Below the pieces are notes generated by a model. It made no database searches. It saw only the letters and a list, made by a program, of their open reading frames with translations, and was not told the DNA's origin. A stretch of 64,000 nucleotides of DNA from Natribaculum luteum (GTDB taxonomy: Archaea > Halobacteriota > Halobacteria > Halobacteriales > Natrialbaceae): NCBI RefSeq assembly GCF_023008545.1, contig NZ_CP095398.1, positions 434,001 to 498,000 of the forward strand. Direction: 5' to 3'. Below, piece after piece: positions 44,400-53,412 of the stretch. Position 1 is the first letter of the stretch. Every line of letters begins with the position of its first letter. The position numbers and the translations under genes are program-made.

Positions 44400-45305
44400 T
44401 CACACGTATAGCACCGGAATCATCGAGATCACGCCCGCAGCGAGACCGGCCAGCAACTGGGGGTAGCCCCGATTCGGCAGGTCCGCGCCGGTTTCGAGCG
44501 CCTCGGGGATGAACTCGGTAGCGACCAGATACACCATCGCACCGGCAGCGAAGCCGAAGCCAAAGGGCAAGAACGCCTCGGCCCACGAGACGAACGCGAA
44601 CGCGATGACGGCGCCGATCGGCTGGGGCAGACTCGAGAAGACCGCCGCGCCGACCATCCGCCAGTTGGACAGCCCCATCGCCTGCATCGGGATGGCGATG
44701 GCGGTGCCCTCGGGGACGTTGTGGATGGAGATGGCGATGGTCATGAACACCGCCAGCAGCGGGACGGAGAACCCGAGTATCGAGAGGCCGCCGTCCAGCC
44801 CGAGTTCGGCGAACGAGACGCCGACGGCCACGCCTTCGGGGAAGCTGTGCACCGTGAGAATGCCGAGGATGAGGACGAGTTTCTTCAGGTCGCCCTCGGC
44901 GAACGCTTTCGCCTCCAGTGCGACTTCGCCGTGGTCGTGGCCTGCGCCGTCGGTCTGCACGTCGGTCGCGTCGTGGTCGTGGTCGTGGTCGTGATCGTGG
45001 TGGCCCACGTCGCCGAGGTCGACGCCGTCGAGCACCCTGTCAGAGACGGTGACCAGCGCGACGCCCGCGAGCAGCCCACCGACCATCAACGTCGGGAATC
45101 CGCCCGAAGCGTAGGCCAACCCCTCGTCGACGAGTCCGAACAATGATACCGTTACCATGATTCCCGACGCGATCCCCCACAGGCCGACGTTCCACCGATC
45201 GCTGAACTCGTCGACGAAAAAGAACGGAAGCGCCCCGATGCCGGTCGCCAGCGCGGTGACGAGCCCCGCGACGAACACGAGTACGAGGTTTTCTATGAGT
45301 TCCAT
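44400..45305 (-). CDS. ZIP-family divalent metal transporter
   Basis: The 301-residue ZIP protein (GufA/ZupT branch) has eight predicted helices. The metal-binding helices include HSFPEGVAVGVSF (helix 4) and ISIHNVPEGTAIAIPM (helix 5), and the long His/Asp-rich loop between helices 3 and 4 (GHHDHDHDHDHDATD, with AGHDHGEVA later). It likely imports Zn2+, Fe2+ or Mn2+. Upstream, TTTTTACC (45325-45333) fits the TATA position for a leaderless start, and a DtxR-type site lies further up. The ATG overlaps a 7-bp hairpin (45301-45319). Confidence 0.9.
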   Translation of the reverse strand: MELIENLVLVFVAGLVTALATGIGALPFFFVDEFSDRWNVGLWGIASGIMVTVSLFGLVDEGLAYASGGFPTLMVGGLLAGVALVTVSDRVLDGVDLGDVGHHDHDHDHDHDATDVQTDGAGHDHGEVALEAKAFAEGDLKKLVLILGILTVHSFPEGVAVGVSFAELGLDGGLSILGFSVPLLAVFMTIAISIHNVPEGTAIAIPMQAMGLSNWRMVGAAVFSSLPQPIGAVIAFAFVSWAEAFLPFGFGFAAGAMVYLVATEFIPEALETGADLPNRGYPQLLAGLAAGVISMIPVLYV

Positions 45306-45319
45306 ACCCGGAGTATGGA
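45301..45319. promoter_or_regulatory. Hairpin over ZIP start codon
   Basis: The inverted repeat TCCATAC / GTATGGA (perfect 7-bp arms, 5-nt loop CCGGA) spans the start codon of the ZIP gene (ATG at 45305-45303). It could act as an operator at the transcription start or influence translation. It may also be chance. Confidence 0.4.
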
Positions 45320-45324
45320 CGTGA

Positions 45325-45371
45325 CGGTAAAAACTCTTTCTAATATAGCAAAATTCTTTTGGCTAACCTAA
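45325..45371 (-). promoter_or_regulatory. TATA box and DtxR/SirR-type operator candidate of ZIP gene
   Basis: TATA-like TTTTTACC lies at 45325-45333 (minus strand), about 20-28 nt from the ATG. Further upstream the minus strand reads TTAGGTTAGCCAAA at 45358-45371. This matches a TTAGG...CCTAA palindrome, the form reported for haloarchaeal DtxR-family (SirR/Idr) metal repressors, in 12 of 14 positions. A metal-responsive switch on a metal importer would be logical, but the site lies above the TATA box, so direct blocking is not obvious. Confidence 0.5.
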
Positions 45372-45524
45372 ATAAATAGTGCTCGTCGTGGTACTCCATC
45401 ACCCGTTTTCGAGTGGCCGGAACGTCCTGCGGGTGGAAACGAACCGACGGCAGGCAGGTCAAAGCTGTCGTCTGAACAACGTGTCAAATGCCGGTATCGG
45501 AACGCTTGAGATCCGCTGTCAGAA

Positions 45525-46691
45525 ATGGTGACCGTGGCCCGTGCTCGACTCTTCGGTTCCCTCTGTGGACTCGTCTTTCTCGTCAACCTCGCCAGGATCG
45601 TCTTCGCGCCGCTTCTGGACGTGTTCATCACCGAGTTCGCGATCGGCGAAGGGACTGCCGGGCTCATCGTCACGCTCGCGTGGATCGGGAGCGCATCGCT
45701 CCGACTGCCCACCGGCTGGGTACTCACGAGAGTGCCGAGACACTACATCGTGCTCGTGGCCGGGGTGATCCTCGCGGTCTCTTCCGGCATGGCTGCGACC
45801 GCGACGACGGTCCGACATCTCATGGCCGGTGCCTTCCTGATGGGGATCGCATCCGGCGTGTACTTCGTCTCGGCGAACCCGCTATTGAGCGAACTGTACC
45901 CGGAGCGCGTCGGACGCGTCATGGGCATCCACGGCACCGCGAGTCAGGTCGCCGCGGTGATCGCCGCCCCGTTCGTCGCGCTCACGCTCCTCGTCGACTG
46001 GCGGCTCTCACTGTGGGCGATCGCTGGCGGGGCGGCAGTGGTGACGGCGTACACGTGGTTCGCCGCCAGCGGGACCGAGATGCCGACTGCGGGGCGGGCC
46101 GATCGCGACTTCGTCGCCGGCGCGCTCTCGGAGTGGCGGCTCATCGTGACGGCGCTGGCCATCGTCGGCGCAGCGGTGTTCGTCTGGCAAGGTGTGTTCA
46201 ACTTCTACGATCTGTACATGCAGTCGAAAGACCTCTCGAGTCGGACGTCGAAAACGATGCTCACGATCGTCTTCGCCGCTGGCGTCCCTGCGTTTTATTT
46301 CGGTGGTGACCTGGCCGATAGACTCCCCCACGTCCAGTACCTGCTCGGGATCGTCGGCGCGTTCGCCGTGAGTCTGTTCGCGTTGACGGTCGTGGAGGGT
46401 CTGTTCGCGCTGATCGCAGTGACCGCGGTCGTCGGCTTCGTCGCCCACGCAGTGTTCCCAGCCGTCGACACCTACCTCCTGGATACGCTCCCGGACTCGA
46501 CGCGAGGCAGCGCCTACGCCGTGTTCAGTTCCGCCTGGATGTTCACGCAGGCACTCGGGTCGTCCGCAGTGGGTCTGTTCGTCGAACGTGGATACACCTA
46601 CGATGCGGTGTTCGGTGGGGCCGCCCTGTTCCTCGGTGCGTTAGTCCTCGTTCTCGTCGGCCTCGAGCGAGCGGGGCGGCTGCCGAACTGA
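45525..46691 (+). CDS. Major facilitator superfamily transporter
   Basis: The 388-residue protein has 12 helices with the MFS loop 2-3 motif in degenerate form (SLRLPTGWVLTRVPRHYIV) and a YPERVGRVMGIHGTASQVA stretch. It resembles a nitrate/nitrite-type or drug-type MFS member but no specific substrate residues stand out. It is divergent from the ZIP gene, with the two starts 219 nt apart. An arginine-rich start follows directly after the ATG (VARARLF). Confidence 0.85.
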   Translation: MVTVARARLFGSLCGLVFLVNLARIVFAPLLDVFITEFAIGEGTAGLIVTLAWIGSASLRLPTGWVLTRVPRHYIVLVAGVILAVSSGMAATATTVRHLMAGAFLMGIASGVYFVSANPLLSELYPERVGRVMGIHGTASQVAAVIAAPFVALTLLVDWRLSLWAIAGGAAVVTAYTWFAASGTEMPTAGRADRDFVAGALSEWRLIVTALAIVGAAVFVWQGVFNFYDLYMQSKDLSSRTSKTMLTIVFAAGVPAFYFGGDLADRLPHVQYLLGIVGAFAVSLFALTVVEGLFALIAVTAVVGFVAHAVFPAVDTYLLDTLPDSTRGSAYAVFSSAWMFTQALGSSAVGLFVERGYTYDAVFGGAALFLGALVLVLVGLERAGRLPN

Positions 46692-46800
46692 TCGTCCGGC
46701 CACTATCGACGAGAGCGGTCGGGCCGATCGAGCGACCGTTCGTACTGTCTTTACTGCAGACTAGATGGCAGCCGTAGCTACCACTCAAACTGCGAATACT

Positions 46801-46899
46801 ACCGATCGGTCAGTCGGTATCTAGACCGACAACCGTTATCTATGGCCAATTTTCGGGATCGATTTCCGTCCTTCCGAAGGCTTTTGTCTAACTGGTTAG
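46801..46899. promoter_or_regulatory. Palindromic control region upstream of tetR-mate operon
   Basis: This intergenic DNA before the TetR gene contains several inverted repeats: ACCGATCGGT (46801-46810, perfect), GTCGGT / ACCGAC around ATCTAG (46815-46832) and CTAAC / GTTAG around TG (46888-46899). The last one covers the expected TATA position of a leaderless TetR transcript. Self-repression by the TetR-type regulator is the likely use. Which palindrome is the true operator is unknown. Confidence 0.45.
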
Positions 46900-46920
46900 T
46901 AAGTTACTGTAACGACCGTC

Positions 46921-47520
46921 ATGGATGACGACCCAGCCACCGATATTCTCGAGGCGACGTATCGTGCCCTCTGCCAGCACGGGTACGCCGACCTCACGAT
47001 CAAGGACATCGCTGACGAGGCAAACCGGAGCAAAGCAACCGTTCATTATTACTACGATAGCAAAGAGAACCTCTTTACCGAATTTCTCGATTTCTTGTAT
47101 GAACAACATACCGAACAGTTGGCGACGATCGGGGGAGACACACCGCGTGACCGCCTCGACGCACTTTTCGAACTCGTTCTCGCTGACGAGCAGGCGAATC
47201 CCGACCAAGAGTTCCGGACCGCGATGCTCGAGGTGAAAGCGCAGGCACCGTACGACGACGCCATCCAGACGCGACTCACCAGGTTCGACGAGTTTCTCTT
47301 CGAGCGAATCCAGGATATCATCGCAGCAGGCGTGGAAGCGGGTGAGTTCGACGACGACGTCGATCCGGCCGCCGTTTCCGACTTTCTCGTGACGACGATT
47401 ACGGGAGCACACACGCGACGAGTCGCGGTCGATTACTCGACGGCACGACTCTCCGAGACGATCACGCGGTACGCCGAGGACCATCTCATCGCCGACGAAC
47501 CGACGGAGGCGACGCACTGA
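46921..47520 (+). CDS. TetR/AcrR-family transcriptional regulator
   Basis: The 199-residue regulator has the TetR helix-turn-helix (LCQHGYADLTIKDIADEANRSKATVHYYYDSKENLFTEFL, split at residues ~17-56 as LCQHGYADLTIKDIADEA and NRSKATVHYYYDSKENL). A helical ligand-binding domain follows (residues ~60-190). Its stop overlaps the MATE start by one base (TGATG), so it is co-transcribed with the exporter it probably represses. Confidence 0.93.
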   Translation: MDDDPATDILEATYRALCQHGYADLTIKDIADEANRSKATVHYYYDSKENLFTEFLDFLYEQHTEQLATIGGDTPRDRLDALFELVLADEQANPDQEFRTAMLEVKAQAPYDDAIQTRLTRFDEFLFERIQDIIAAGVEAGEFDDDVDPAAVSDFLVTTITGAHTRRVAVDYSTARLSETITRYAEDHLIADEPTEATH

Positions 47521-49019
47521 TGGGGCTTCGACGTCGCATTCGCTCGCTGTTCAAGGGACCCGAAGAGTTCGACCTCACGTCGGGAAGCATCGGGAAGCCG
47601 CTGTTTTTCCTGTCGATGCCGATCGTCGTCACGAACCTCTTTCAGACCGCGTACAACCTCGCGGACACGTTCTGGCTCGGCCAGTATAACACGGACGCGC
47701 TGGCGGCGATCAGCTTCGCGTTCCCGATGGTGTTTCTGCTCATCTCGCTCGGGATGGGTATTTCGGTCGCCGGGAGCGTCCTCGTCGCACAGTTCACCGG
47801 TGCAGATTCGGAACGCGAGGCAGAGTACGCCGCTTCGCAGACGGTCACGTTCGCCGTCATCGCATCGGCCATCTTCGGCGTCGTCGGCTACGCAGGCGTC
47901 AATACGTTCCTCGAGCTCATGGGCGCCTCCCGGGACGTCTTGCCGATGGCCTCGAGTTACATGGAGGTCATCTCGCTTGGCCTCGTGTTCATGTTCGGGT
48001 TCTTCGTCTTCGTCGCGCTCATGCGTGGCTACGGCGACACGATCACCCCGATGCTCGTGATGTTCGGATCGGTCGTCCTCAACATCGTCATCGATCCGCT
48101 CCTCATCTTCGGGTTCCAGGCCAACCCCCTGTTCGGCTTTCTCGGTGCAAGCGGACTCGAGGCGCGACTCCTCGAGTTCACGGGCTACACCGGGTCGGGC
48201 ATCGAGGGTGCGGCGATCGCGACCGTGTTCTCGCGTGCGCTCGCCCTGCTCGTCGGACTGGCGATCATGTTCCGTGGGAACCGCGGCGTGCAGATTCACC
48301 TCCGCGATATGACTCCCGACCTCTCGTATCTGCGCCGTCTCGTTCGCATCGGACTGCCCGCGTCGATCGAGGGAACGGGGCGTGCGCTGTCGATGAACCT
48401 GCTGTTGGTCATCGTCGCGCTCTTTCCGGATACGGTCGTCGCCGCCTACGGCATCGGGACGCGCGTGTTCTCGGTCGTCTTCCTGCCGGCCATCGCGGTC
48501 GCTCGCGGCGTCGAGACGATGACCGGTCAGAACATGGGCGCAGGCAAACCGGACCGTGCCGAACGGGCGGCCGGACTCGCAGCGAAGACGCTCTTCGGCG
48601 TGCTCTCTATCGCTGGCGTCATCGTCTGGTTCACCGCCGCTCCGATCGCGGACGTGTTCACGACGAACCCCGAGGTCGTCGAGATCGCGACCCAGTTCCT
48701 CCGCTACGTCGCATTGAGCTTCGGGTTCATCGGCATCATGCGGGCCTACACCGGTAGCTTCCGCGGAGCCGGGAAGACCCTCACTGCCGCGGCGATCTCC
48801 GTGCTGATGCTCGGTGTCATCCGCTTCCCGATCGCGTGGGTCACCGCCGGCCCGCTCGGCGAAACCGGCGTCTGGCTGTCGTTCGCGATTTCGAACGTCG
48901 CAGGGGCGATTATCGCCTACGCGTGGTATCGACGTGGCACGTGGCGAGGGGGCGATCTCACCGAGTCCAGAGTCAGCGCGGACGAACCCAGCATCGAGAC
49001 ACCGGCAGACGGAGACTGA
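47520..49019 (+). CDS. MATE-family multidrug efflux transporter
   Basis: The 499-residue protein has 12 helices and the MATE signatures: SMPIVVTNLFQTAYNLADTFWLGQYNTDALAAISF (parts, residues ~26-60), LGMGISVAGSVLVAQFTGA and the second-half LFPDTVVAAYGIGTRVFSVVFLPAIAV. It is a Na+ or H+-driven exporter of cationic drugs or metabolites. The TetR gene just ahead suggests drug- or metabolite-inducible expression. An isoprenoid-synthase-like gene follows 3 nt later. Confidence 0.94.
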   Translation: MGLRRRIRSLFKGPEEFDLTSGSIGKPLFFLSMPIVVTNLFQTAYNLADTFWLGQYNTDALAAISFAFPMVFLLISLGMGISVAGSVLVAQFTGADSEREAEYAASQTVTFAVIASAIFGVVGYAGVNTFLELMGASRDVLPMASSYMEVISLGLVFMFGFFVFVALMRGYGDTITPMLVMFGSVVLNIVIDPLLIFGFQANPLFGFLGASGLEARLLEFTGYTGSGIEGAAIATVFSRALALLVGLAIMFRGNRGVQIHLRDMTPDLSYLRRLVRIGLPASIEGTGRALSMNLLLVIVALFPDTVVAAYGIGTRVFSVVFLPAIAVARGVETMTGQNMGAGKPDRAERAAGLAAKTLFGVLSIAGVIVWFTAAPIADVFTTNPEVVEIATQFLRYVALSFGFIGIMRAYTGSFRGAGKTLTAAAISVLMLGVIRFPIAWVTAGPLGETGVWLSFAISNVAGAIIAYAWYRRGTWRGGDLTESRVSADEPSIETPADGD

Positions 49020-49022
49020 ACG

Positions 49023-49823
49023 ATGACGCGCCGAGCGCTACCCCCGCGATCGAAAATCGATACACAGCTCGAGTGCGTCCTCGATGACGCAGACGACGTC
49101 GACGTACCGCTCGTTCGCGAGGCGATCGAAACCCCGGACGACCGGTGGTACGGGCAGCTCGCGGTCAGCACCTACTCGTCGCTGGCGGACACGCGAGAGC
49201 CTGACGCCGTGTTTCCCGTCGCCATAGCGATCGAACTGCTCCGTGGGTACGCCCGCCTTCGCAGTCGACTGCTCGTCCAGCGCGCCGACGAACGCACTCG
49301 AGCGCCCACGCTCGATCCCTCGTCGGCGTTGCTCGCCGGAGACTACCTGTATACGTCGGCGTACTCCTCGCTGAGCGCGAGTCCACGCGCGACCCGTGAG
49401 TGTTTCGAGGTGCTGACGACCGTTCTCGAGACGATCGCCGAAACGTTCGCGAGCACCTATGCGCCGTCTGCACCCTCGAAACCGTCTCAGACGGCGTTTT
49501 TCGACGAGACGGCTGGCGCGATCGGCGAGGGCGCTGCCGTCCTCGGGGCGATACTGGCCGGCGTCGGCGGCGTTCGCCGTGATTGCGTTGCGAGTGTCGG
49601 ACGGGGGTTCAGCACGGCGCGGGCTGTCCACCGCGTCCTCGATTCGGAGTGCGAGACGGCCGCAGTCGCCCCGCTTGCCCTCGACGAATCGCGACTCCGA
49701 GCGTATGCGAACCGGCGACGAGACGAAGCGGATCGGACGCTCGAGGATCTCTCGACGACCGCAGACGTGAGCGATCTGCGAACGCTCGCTTCGAAGATCG
49801 ACTCGACGACGGATCGATCCTAG
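49023..49823 (+). CDS. Polyprenyl-synthase-like helical protein lacking DDxxD
   Basis: The 266-residue, all-helical protein has the segment AIELLRGYARLRSRLLVQ followed by SSALLAGDYLYTSAYSSL, which resembles the LLxGDYLFxxA helix of polyprenyl diphosphate synthases. The first and second Asp-rich (DDxxD) motifs needed to bind Mg2+-diphosphate are not visible. It is 3 nt downstream of the MATE gene, so it is probably a third member of the operon. An enzymatically dead or altered prenyl-transferase relative is the best description; the link to drug efflux is unexplained. Confidence 0.65.
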   Translation: MTRRALPPRSKIDTQLECVLDDADDVDVPLVREAIETPDDRWYGQLAVSTYSSLADTREPDAVFPVAIAIELLRGYARLRSRLLVQRADERTRAPTLDPSSALLAGDYLYTSAYSSLSASPRATRECFEVLTTVLETIAETFASTYAPSAPSKPSQTAFFDETAGAIGEGAAVLGAILAGVGGVRRDCVASVGRGFSTARAVHRVLDSECETAAVAPLALDESRLRAYANRRRDEADRTLEDLSTTADVSDLRTLASKIDSTTDRS

Positions 49824-49989
49824 GCGATCTCTCGACGTGGCTTCGTTCCAGCTAATCGAGAAACGTATTCCTCCAAGCACAGCTACCAGTGAACAAAAGT
49901 AACGTCGTGACCCAATCTGGGTGAAAACTAGAATCAGCTATCTAGTCGAACCTGATAGGAAAACGGCGAAAACTGACTCTCAGAATAGT

Positions 49990-50760
49990 GTCGCCACTCT
50001 CGAGTTTCGAACCCGGAACGGCGGTCAACTTAGTCGACTGGTCGCACGAAGTTTGCTACGGCAGCGACGAACATCTCGAACTGGATGTGCGGCTCACCAG
50101 TGAACTCCATCCCAAGACGCTTTTTCGCGAGCCGATCGACGAGCATCCAGGTGTTAAACAGCAAGATCGCAAAGAGGAAGTAGAACAACCGGGGTCGGTG
50201 GTTGGAACTCCGAGTCTCGGCAAGGAACTTCTTGGCCTCTTTGAAGCCGTTCTCGATGATCCATCGGTCACGATAGCTGTTGATGAATCGCCGTAGATCC
50301 GCCGGATTATCGCCCTGGTGGTTCGTCGCGAAGACGACCCGATCAGTCACCTCGTCCTCGAGATCGGCTCTGTCCCACTTCCCGATCGCCACGAGCGTCG
50401 TGTGAACGTTTCCGCTGCCGCTGTGGTGATCGCCGAACCCATAGTTTTGCTTGATGCTCAGAGGTGTGGCCCCCTTCGAATCGGCAGTCGATCTTGTACC
50501 GCTCCTCGAGCACCTCTCGTTTCACACGCTTTTGCTCTTCGATCTTCGCGACGTACTCAATGTCGAACCGGTCGGCGGTCCTGAACCCATGTCCGTAGTG
50601 GAACTGGTTGTGAACTCTCGAGAGACGTTTTCGATTTCAATCGAGTCGAGAAGATTACGGTTCCATTCCTCCCGCGAATTAGCATCAGCAGAGACGGATT
50701 CCGTAGAAAGAGAGGCGTTTTGTTCGGGGAACCTGTTTGTCACTATCCCGTACTTTCATC
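49990..50760 (-). pseudogene. Decayed DDE transposase (IS4/ISH3-like)
   Basis: Two broken frames on the minus strand together make a transposase. The C-terminal frame (50030-50392) has YRDRWIIENGFKEAKKFLAET, with the catalytic E of the Y-R-x-R-W-x-I-E-x-x-F motif, and LFYFLFAILLFNTWMLVDRL. The upstream frame (about 50395-50580) has TADRFDIEYVAKIEEQKRVK and REVLEERYKIDCRFEGG, and shifts frame before the C-terminal part. N-terminal catalytic regions are not readable. It marks the left edge of the AT-richer island. Family assignment to IS4/ISH3 is tentative. Confidence 0.6.
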
Positions 50761-50964
50761 GGTTCGAATAAAAAGCGTACACTACAGGAGTGACTGTGTA
50801 ACTCGTTGCCGTTGATCGGGATATTCGACAATACGTGGCTTCTCTTCCGGTTCTATATCATATTGATGATGAATACAGAGCTCCAATGTCACACGTTATC
50901 TGACTTGACTATACCATATTGAATACCACTATGTTAGTTGGTCCTTATAGTTACCACCATTAGA

Positions 50965-50970
50965 TATAAG
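50965..50970 (+). promoter_or_regulatory. TATA box of HTH regulator
   Basis: The strong TATAAG lies 25-30 nt before the ATG at 50995, the leaderless distance. The region around it is AT-rich, in keeping with the foreign character of the island. Confidence 0.5.
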
Positions 50971-50994
50971 TAATTTTTCAGAACACATAGAATC

Positions 50995-51777
50995 ATGGAT
51001 ACGGAGAAAGCGCACGCCGCCTACATGGTCCTCTACAAACGATTGTCTATATTCAAGCGACTCATCAATAGCCCGGCTTATCAAAACCAACTGGTCGACG
51101 AAGTAGACGCTTCACAGTCGACAATTTACCGTGCACTCAAACAACTCGAAGATTACAATCTAGTCAAAAAACAGGATGGTATGTATGCACCGACGACGTT
51201 CGGCGAAATCGTCTATACACAGTATGAACGAACCGACGAAATCGTCCGGACGTTTGCAGAATCAAAGCGATTACTCGAAACAAGACAGGAGATTGGAACG
51301 GTTCTTGACCCGTCCGTCGCTCGTGATGCAACGACGCTTGTAACCGGGGAGACAAGACTAGATCTTGTGTACGAATATCTTGAAGAACAAGTCTCTGAGG
51401 CGGCCAAGATTAGCGGTGTCGTACCGACTATTTTTTCGGCTATGGTAGAGACGTATTTGACTCAGACGACAGCAAACCAACTGGATGCCGAATTTGTCTT
51501 CGGGAGGGAGGCGACTGAACACGTGAAAACGAACCTCAGTGACGAATTCAAAACCCTCATCAACACTGGGAATTTTGATGCTTATTCGTACTCTGGTGAA
51601 CTCCCGATGGGAGTCGTCGTGATCACAGAACCTGTCAAACATGTTCTTGTCGTCATTCACGACGATATTGGTGTTGTTCGCGGCGTCATTGATTCTAAGG
51701 ACAAGGCCGCAGTTACGTGGGCAATAGATTGGTATTCAAAACATGAAGCCGAGAGTACGCCACTAACACTCTCTTGA
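50995..51777 (+). CDS. Winged-helix transcriptional regulator (haloarchaeal HTH + sensor)
   Basis: The 260-residue protein has an N-terminal winged helix (KRLINSPAYQNQLVDEVDASQSTIYRALKQLEDYNLVKKQDG, in parts, residues ~18-60) and a C-terminal ligand-binding-like domain (residues ~110-255, with YSGELPMGVVVI and TEPVKHVLVVIHDDIGVVRG). It resembles the common haloarchaeal two-domain regulators (FilR1/DUF1724-like). Its codons are AT-richer than the surrounding core genes. It is a candidate controller of the Tat-exported protein that follows. Confidence 0.78.
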   Translation: MDTEKAHAAYMVLYKRLSIFKRLINSPAYQNQLVDEVDASQSTIYRALKQLEDYNLVKKQDGMYAPTTFGEIVYTQYERTDEIVRTFAESKRLLETRQEIGTVLDPSVARDATTLVTGETRLDLVYEYLEEQVSEAAKISGVVPTIFSAMVETYLTQTTANQLDAEFVFGREATEHVKTNLSDEFKTLINTGNFDAYSYSGELPMGVVVITEPVKHVLVVIHDDIGVVRGVIDSKDKAAVTWAIDWYSKHEAESTPLTLS

Positions 51778-51995
51778 ATACCTTCTGAAGTGCAAAATGT
51801 CGCGGGAGATCTGAATCATAGGCCCTTCCGTTTCCCCCACTACAACCACGATCGACCGAATCAAGTGCTGAATAGCCGAACACCAGCCGAGGAGGTGCTT
51901 GTGTAGCTCTCCATGATATGAGAATATATTCATACATTGAATAGTATCTCAGGCATTGATTTCTTTTATGACTGAAACTAATGATAGCTTGTATT

Positions 51996-53000
51996 ATGAC
52001 ATCAAAAAATAGGCGGAAGTTTCTGAAAGGAATCGGTGCTGTAACAGCTGGTACGTTTTTGGCAGGGAATGCTGCTGGTTCAGAAACACAGAAGCGTCGA
52101 CCTGTAATCGCTTCTGGTACTCGGATTGCCGAAATTGAACAGACAAGCCGTGGCTGGGAAATTAGCCGGAAGTTTTTGATCGATACTGTTGAAGAAGAAT
52201 TTCGAGTTTCTCGTCAGGATCGGGTGACTACAACAGCTGAGGTTGAAAACGATCTCCCAGAGTTCGATAGAGAGGTGGACTTCGGCACAGAAACGATTTC
52301 AACGACTAACCTCGATTCGGAGACCAAATCGGAAATCGACGATCTGCTCGAGGAGGGAACAGAAAGATTCAAAGATACTGCTGTCTTGGGGACATTCCAA
52401 CAGCACTACGAATACGAACGAGATCTAATTGAAGTCACCCCGATGGCGGAAGGTCCGTTGCCGGATTCGAGCATTTCACTTCATGTGTATAATGCTGATG
52501 ATCCATCGTGGGAAGGAGATCTTACTGAAAATACTGGACCAATCAACCTCGTCTGGAACAATGGGGACGATGCGGACGATATCGATGATGATTGGCAGTA
52601 TAATGGCCACTCTTCAATCGCACTGTCGGGAACGCGGTATATAGCTACTGACACGTACTCCGTAAAAGAACAAGATGAAGACATTGGTTGGAATATCGCT
52701 CCAATACAACTACCGAGTCAATGGCACGCACGAGTCTACACAATCGATGGAAACATCGATATTGATGCTGTCGGTCAAGCCCACCGCGACCCGCCGGATC
52801 ATGGCCACCTCCCAGGTGACACCAATTGGCAGTTCTTCGATTCCCGAGAAACGTTCTCTGATCAGTGGAACGATGTTTCCACATTGGATGCAGACAATGG
52901 TGATGAATACGATTCAAGCGATGGGGAATACGATTATATCGAGGGAGAATATGAGGAAGATGACGATGGTGGAATCCCGATCTTCCCGATAGATGAATAA
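51996..53000 (+). CDS. Tat-exported acidic protein of the AT-rich island
   Basis: The 334-residue protein starts with a twin-arginine signal (NRRKFLKGIGAVTAGTFLAGNAAG, in parts, residues ~4-27). The mature part is acidic and beta-rich, with an HVYNADDPSWEGDL region and a C-terminal Asp/Gly/Tyr-rich tail (EYDSSDGEYDYIEG, EYEEDDDGG). No enzyme motif is recognised. A start at 51996 puts CTTTTATG (51963-51970) about 26-33 nt upstream. It is followed 32 nt later by a small membrane protein. The gene is low in GC, a sign of transfer. Confidence 0.75.
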   Translation: MTSKNRRKFLKGIGAVTAGTFLAGNAAGSETQKRRPVIASGTRIAEIEQTSRGWEISRKFLIDTVEEEFRVSRQDRVTTTAEVENDLPEFDREVDFGTETISTTNLDSETKSEIDDLLEEGTERFKDTAVLGTFQQHYEYERDLIEVTPMAEGPLPDSSISLHVYNADDPSWEGDLTENTGPINLVWNNGDDADDIDDDWQYNGHSSIALSGTRYIATDTYSVKEQDEDIGWNIAPIQLPSQWHARVYTIDGNIDIDAVGQAHRDPPDHGHLPGDTNWQFFDSRETFSDQWNDVSTLDADNGDEYDSSDGEYDYIEGEYEEDDDGGIPIFPIDE

Positions 53001-53031
53001 AGAATAAGTCATAGGCTTGTTAAGATATAGT

Positions 53032-53412
53032 ATGTTTGACTCTTTCCTCTCAAATTGGACTAACCCCGAATTGATAGCGGCGATTTTCGCCTTTCGTGTT
53101 ATATTTAACATCACTATTCTATGGTCTGTGATTCATGTCACTGAATTTCGATCAGGGTATACTGCTGTGCTAGGGGGTTTGATTGCTTTCTCTACAATTG
53201 TGACTGTCTTGTTACTCAGTAGTTGGGGCGGGCAGATGATCTCGTATGTAGAACAATTGAGTCAGATTCTCATACTCGTTGTATCAGCTTACGCTGTAGT
53301 TCGAAATGACTCAGAACCAGTTTCAGTTGTCTTCCTATTTGCATGGATTATTGCAATACTTCTTTTACTGACCATGATCCCTATTTACGGAGAAGCTTTC
53401 TCAGCTCCCTAA
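53032..53412 (+). CDS. Small membrane protein (126 aa) of the AT-rich island
   Basis: The protein has about four hydrophobic helices (residues ~12-32, 38-58, 62-82 and 92-115), no charged loop of note and no recognised family. It follows the Tat-exported protein closely on the same strand and has similarly AT-rich codons, so the two may form an island operon. A TATA-like AAGATATAG just before the ATG (53021-53029) is too close for a leaderless promoter. Confidence 0.6.
   Translation: MFDSFLSNWTNPELIAAIFAFRVIFNITILWSVIHVTEFRSGYTAVLGGLIAFSTIVTVLLLSSWGGQMISYVEQLSQILILVVSAYAVVRNDSEPVSVVFLFAWIIAILLLLTMIPIYGEAFSAP

Noticed and set aside
44960-45000. GTGGTC repeat run on the + strand within the ZIP gene
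   Set aside because: It is the antisense of the His-Asp metal-binding loop and is explained by the coding sequence.
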